Positions 4,588 to 7,006 of a stretch of DNA of 7,006 bases are shown here, one piece after another; the stretch's first letter is position 1; each line of letters starts with the position of its first letter. Where the stretch lies: assembly GCA_045543675.1 (NCBI GenBank), contig JAZPXM010000085.1:1-7006 (forward strand), given 5' to 3'. The notes under the pieces were generated by a model. That model was not told the DNA's origin, did not search any database, and saw nothing but the letters and a program-made list of their open reading frames with translations. The stretch is from URNF01 sp045543675. Its GTDB lineage: Bacteria > Bacillota > Clostridia > Oscillospirales > Acutalibacteraceae. The translations under genes were made by a program, and so were the position numbers.

Positions 4588-4677
4588 AAACCGCCGCTAA
4601 GGCAACGTATGGGACATAGATGGATGGAATAGAGCATCCGTAAAGTCTCGCAAAGCCAAGAAAAGGAGAGAAATTGC
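4588..4677 (+). other. 90-base gap between rplW and rplB with a small hairpin
   Basis: GGATG (4622-4626) can pair with CATCC (4635-4639) around an 8-base loop. No T-run follows, and no promoter is evident. The AAGGAG of rplB (4663-4668) lies at its end. Confidence 0.35.
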
Positions 4678-5508
4678 ATGGCTATTAAAGTGTATAAGCC
4701 GACAACTCCCGGTCGCCGCGGTATGTCTGTTGTTGATTACAGCGAACTTTCCAAAGTAGCACCGGAGAAGAGCTTGCTGGCTCCGAAAAACAAAAAAGCC
4801 GGCCGTAACAGCTACGGTCGTATCACCGTCCGTCATCGCGGCGGCGGCAACCGCAAGAAGTACAGAATTATCGACTTCAAACGCGGTAATGCGGGTGTTG
4901 TGGGTACCGTAATGACCCTCGAATATGACCCGAACCGTACCGCCAACATCGCACTGGTACAGTACGAAGACGGCGACAAACGCTATATCATCGCTCCCGC
5001 CGGCCTCAAAGTTGGCGACAAGATTTCCGCCGGTACCGACGCGGACATCAAGCCGGGCAACGCCCTGCCGCTTTCCGCTATCCCGACCGGTACTTTCATC
5101 CACAACGTGGAGTTGTATCCCGGCAAGGGTGCGCAGCTTGCCCGTGCAGCAGGCGCTATGGCGCAGTTGATGGGTAAAGAAGGCGCATTAGCTATGGTGC
5201 GTCTGCCCTCCGGCGAAATGCGTTACGTTCCGATGAACTGCATGGCCACCATCGGTCAGGTAGGCAACGCGGACCACGCAAACCAGAAAATCGGTAAAGC
5301 CGGCCGCAAACGCCACATGGGTTGGAGACCGCAGGTACGCGGTTCCGTTATGAACCCCTGTGACCACCCGCACGGTGGTGGTGAGGGTAAATCCCCCATC
5401 GGCCGTCCCGGTCCTGTGACCCCGTGGGGCAAACCTGCTCTGGGTCACAAAACCCGTAAGACCAAAAACCGTTCCGATAAATTTATCGTGAAACGTCGCA
5501 GCAAATAA
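4678..5508 (+). CDS. rplB: 50S ribosomal protein L2
   Basis: L2 is one of the most conserved ribosomal proteins. It contacts 23S rRNA close to the peptidyl-transferase centre and forms a bridge to the 30S subunit. At 276 residues it is full length. The N-terminal part carries RHRGGGNRKKYRIIDFKR (52-69), followed by the RNA-binding beta-barrel region. The C-terminal region has MNPCDHPHGGGEG (225-237), which includes the histidine equivalent to E. coli H229 (here H230), long implicated in peptidyl transfer or assembly. Cys in place of the more common Val before DHPHGGG is a mild variant. The highly basic C-terminus (KRRSK) is intact. The ATG at 4678 follows AAGGAG (4663-4668) by 9 bases. Confidence 0.98.
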   Translation: MAIKVYKPTTPGRRGMSVVDYSELSKVAPEKSLLAPKNKKAGRNSYGRITVRHRGGGNRKKYRIIDFKRGNAGVVGTVMTLEYDPNRTANIALVQYEDGDKRYIIAPAGLKVGDKISAGTDADIKPGNALPLSAIPTGTFIHNVELYPGKGAQLARAAGAMAQLMGKEGALAMVRLPSGEMRYVPMNCMATIGQVGNADHANQKIGKAGRKRHMGWRPQVRGSVMNPCDHPHGGGEGKSPIGRPGPVTPWGKPALGHKTRKTKNRSDKFIVKRRSK

Positions 5509-5528
5509 GCGAAAGGAGATCAAGATTT

Positions 5529-5801
5529 ATGAGCAGAAGCGTAAAGAAGGGTCCTTTCGTCCAACCCGTGTTGCTGAAAAGGATCAAAGAAATGAATGCC
5601 GCCGGCGAAAAACGCATCCTGAAGACCTGGAGCCGTTCCTCCACCATCTTCCCGGATTTCGTTGGCCACACCATTGCCGTACATGACGGTCGTAAACACG
5701 TTCCGGTATATGTCACTGAAGACATGGTCGGACATAAACTCGGCGAGTTTGCTCCCACCCGTACCTTCAAAGGTCATGTGGGTTCCAAAACTAGCGGCTA
5801 A
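5529..5801 (+). CDS. rpsS: 30S ribosomal protein S19
   Basis: S19 sits in the 30S head, forms a complex with S13 and contacts the A-site tRNA region and the 50S bridge. The 90-residue protein has normal length, with SRSVKKGPF (2-10), KTWSRSSTIFPDFVGHTIAV (32-51) and EFAPTRTFKGH (73-83). The C-terminal tail is short (VGSKTSG) but ends in the usual place. The site GGAG (5515-5518) is 10 bases upstream, and the gap from rplB is only 20 bases, consistent with one transcript. Confidence 0.98.
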   Translation: MSRSVKKGPFVQPVLLKRIKEMNAAGEKRILKTWSRSSTIFPDFVGHTIAVHDGRKHVPVYVTEDMVGHKLGEFAPTRTFKGHVGSKTSG

Positions 5802-5824
5802 TCCACGGAAAGGAGAGAAACACC

Positions 5825-6160
5825 ATGGAAGCAAGGGCACAAGCAACGTATGTCCGTATTTCCCCTCGCAAAGTGAAAATCGTTCTCGACCTCATCCGCA
5901 ATAAGCCGGTAGACGAGGCGATGGCGATCGTAAAATTCACCCCCAAAGCGGCTTGCGAACCGATCGCAAAGTTGCTCAAATCCGCGACTGCGAACGCGGA
6001 AAACAATCTGAACCTCAATAAAGAGGATCTGTATGTTTCCGAATGTTTCGTATGCCCCGGCCCGATTCTGAAGAGAATCCGCCCGCGTGCGCAGGGTCGC
6101 GCCTATCGCATCGAAAAGAGAACTTCACACATTACCTTAGTGCTTAAGGAAAAAGAATAA
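5825..6160 (+). CDS. rplV: 50S ribosomal protein L22
   Basis: L22 binds all domains of 23S rRNA during assembly, and its long beta-hairpin lines the exit tunnel opposite L4. The 111-residue protein shows YVRISPRKVK (9-18) and the conserved hairpin LKRIRPRAQGRAYRI (82-96), then KRTSHITLVL. The hairpin tip has no insertion or deletion of the kind that gives macrolide resistance. AAGGAG (5810-5815) precedes the ATG by 9 bases, and the gap to rpsS is 23 bases. The start MEARAQATYVR is typical of Bacillota L22. Confidence 0.98.
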   Translation: MEARAQATYVRISPRKVKIVLDLIRNKPVDEAMAIVKFTPKAACEPIAKLLKSATANAENNLNLNKEDLYVSECFVCPGPILKRIRPRAQGRAYRIEKRTSHITLVLKEKE

Positions 6161-6179
6161 GCGAAGGAGGAGGTACATT

Positions 6180-6845
6180 ATGGGACAGAAAGTTAATCCC
6201 CACGGCCTTAGAGTCGGTATTATTAAAAACTGGGATTCTCGCTGGTTCGTAGCTGACAAAGATTTCGGCGATACGCTGGTATCTGACTACAACCTGCGCA
6301 AGTATCTGAAAAAGACCCTGTATGCAGCAGGCGTCTCCAAAGTAGAGATCGAACGCGACGCATCCCGTGTGCGTGTAAACATCTTCTGTGCGAAACCCGG
6401 CCTGGTAATCGGCAAGGGCGGCACCGAAATCGAAAAACTGCGTTTGACCTGCGAAAAGAAGCTCGGCAAAGCGACCGTGCTCAACATTGTTGAGGTGAAA
6501 AACCCCGACGTTGACGCACAGCTCGTTGCTGAAAACATTGCACAGCAGCTCGAAAAACGTATCGCCTTCCGTCGTGCCATGAAACAGGCCATCGGTCGCG
6601 CTATGAAATTGGGCGCTAAGGGTATCAAAACCCAGTGTGCCGGTCGTCTCGGCGGCGCGGAAATCGCGCGTACCGAACAGTACCATGAAGGCACCATCCC
6701 GCTGCAGACCCTGCGTGCGGATATTGATTACGGTTTCGCTGAGGCGAACACCACCTACGGTAGAATCGGCGTGAAAGTTTGGATCTATCGCGGTGAAGTT
6801 CTCGCCGGCGCTGCGAAGCCCCGTCGTGAAGGAGGCCGTAAGTAA
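6180..6845 (+). CDS. rpsC: 30S ribosomal protein S3
   Basis: S3 lies at the mRNA entry channel of the 30S subunit and, with S4 and S5, contributes to mRNA unwinding. The 221-residue protein has MGQKVNPHGLRVG at the start, a type II KH domain with its GKGG loop at 78-81 (VIGKGGTEIEKL), and the C-terminal domain with GRLGGAEIARTE (155-166) and a basic tail. Length and motifs are normal. A strong AAGGAGGAGGT (6164-6174) precedes the ATG. The final codons contain the ribosome binding site of rplP, and the last base of its TAA is the first base of the rplP ATG. Confidence 0.98.
   Translation: MGQKVNPHGLRVGIIKNWDSRWFVADKDFGDTLVSDYNLRKYLKKTLYAAGVSKVEIERDASRVRVNIFCAKPGLVIGKGGTEIEKLRLTCEKKLGKATVLNIVEVKNPDVDAQLVAENIAQQLEKRIAFRRAMKQAIGRAMKLGAKGIKTQCAGRLGGAEIARTEQYHEGTIPLQTLRADIDYGFAEANTTYGRIGVKVWIYRGEVLAGAAKPRREGGRK
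6829..6835 (+). promoter_or_regulatory. rplP ribosome binding site inside the rpsC 3' end
   Basis: AAGGAGG is read as the Glu-Gly-Gly codons near the end of rpsC and lies 9 bases before the rplP ATG at 6845. It fixes that start and implies coupled translation. Confidence 0.85.
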
Positions 6846-7006
6846 TGCTGTTACCTAAGAGAGTTAAATATCGCCGCGTTCACAGAGGCCGCCTTACCGG
6901 TAAGGCCTACCGCGGCAACGAAATCACCTACGGTGAGTTTGGTCTGCAGGCGTTAGAGCCCGCTTGGATCACCTCCCGTCAGATCGAGGCAGCCCGTATC
7001 GCTATG
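6845..7006 (+). CDS. rplP: 50S ribosomal protein L16, 5' part (runs off the right edge)
   Basis: The first 54 codons are present; the gene continues beyond the window. The translation begins MLLPKRVKYRRVHRGR and continues with GNEITYGEFGLQALEPAWIT and SRQIEAARIAM, the standard N-terminal half of L16, a protein that contacts the A-site tRNA elbow and helps organise the peptidyl-transferase region. The full protein is usually about 135-145 residues, so well over half is missing here. The ATG shares one base with the rpsC stop codon (TAATG). rpmC is the gene usually next in this cluster. Confidence 0.97.
   Translation, partial: MLLPKRVKYRRVHRGRLTGKAYRGNEITYGEFGLQALEPAWITSRQIEAARIAM

Noticed and set aside
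4622..4639. Hairpin between rplW and rplB as a terminator
   Set aside because: The stem is only 5 bp and no T-run follows.

Overview
The window looks like chromosomal DNA of a low-to-mid GC Bacillota, most likely class Clostridia and possibly a gut lineage. The support is the S10-cluster gene order, strong AAGGAGG-type ribosome binding sites at every gene, and a secreted DUF348/G5/3D protein of a kind typical of Bacillota. The leftmost bases also carry palindromic intergenic repeats of a style I associate with gut Clostridia. I cannot name a genus from sequence alone.

Layout. Positions 1-268 are a dense cluster of palindromes with no gene. Positions 269-762 are AT-rich and non-coding. A consensus sigma-A promoter (763-791) then drives a 347-residue exported cell-wall protein (940-1983), through a 142-nt 5' UTR that can fold into a closed multi-helix junction ending directly at the ribosome binding site. 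A strong, probably bidirectional terminator (1995-2025) ends that unit.

After an AT-rich spacer, a second promoter (about 2191-2222) opens the ribosomal S10 cluster: rpsJ, rplC, rplD, rplW, rplB, rpsS, rplV, rpsC and the 5' part of rplP, which runs off the right edge. All are on the + strand and none has an internal terminator. These proteins build both subunits: S10, S19 and S3 in the 30S head, and L3, L4, L23, L2, L22 and L16 around the peptidyl-transferase centre and exit tunnel.

The most interesting part is the roughly 340-nt leader of rpsJ. It contains 5' hairpins, a folded domain closed by a 7-bp helix (2364-2442), a boxA-like CGCTCTTAC (2445-2453), and an intrinsic terminator (2459-2484), all before the rpsJ ribosome binding site. 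S10 is also NusE, the protein that binds boxA together with NusB. The leader therefore looks like an attenuator that could sense S10/NusE or Nus-complex activity. The sequence elements are visible; the regulatory mechanism is inference.

The str genes (rpsL, rpsG, fusA, tuf), which often precede rpsJ in Bacillota, are absent here. This fits with rpsJ having its own promoter and leader.
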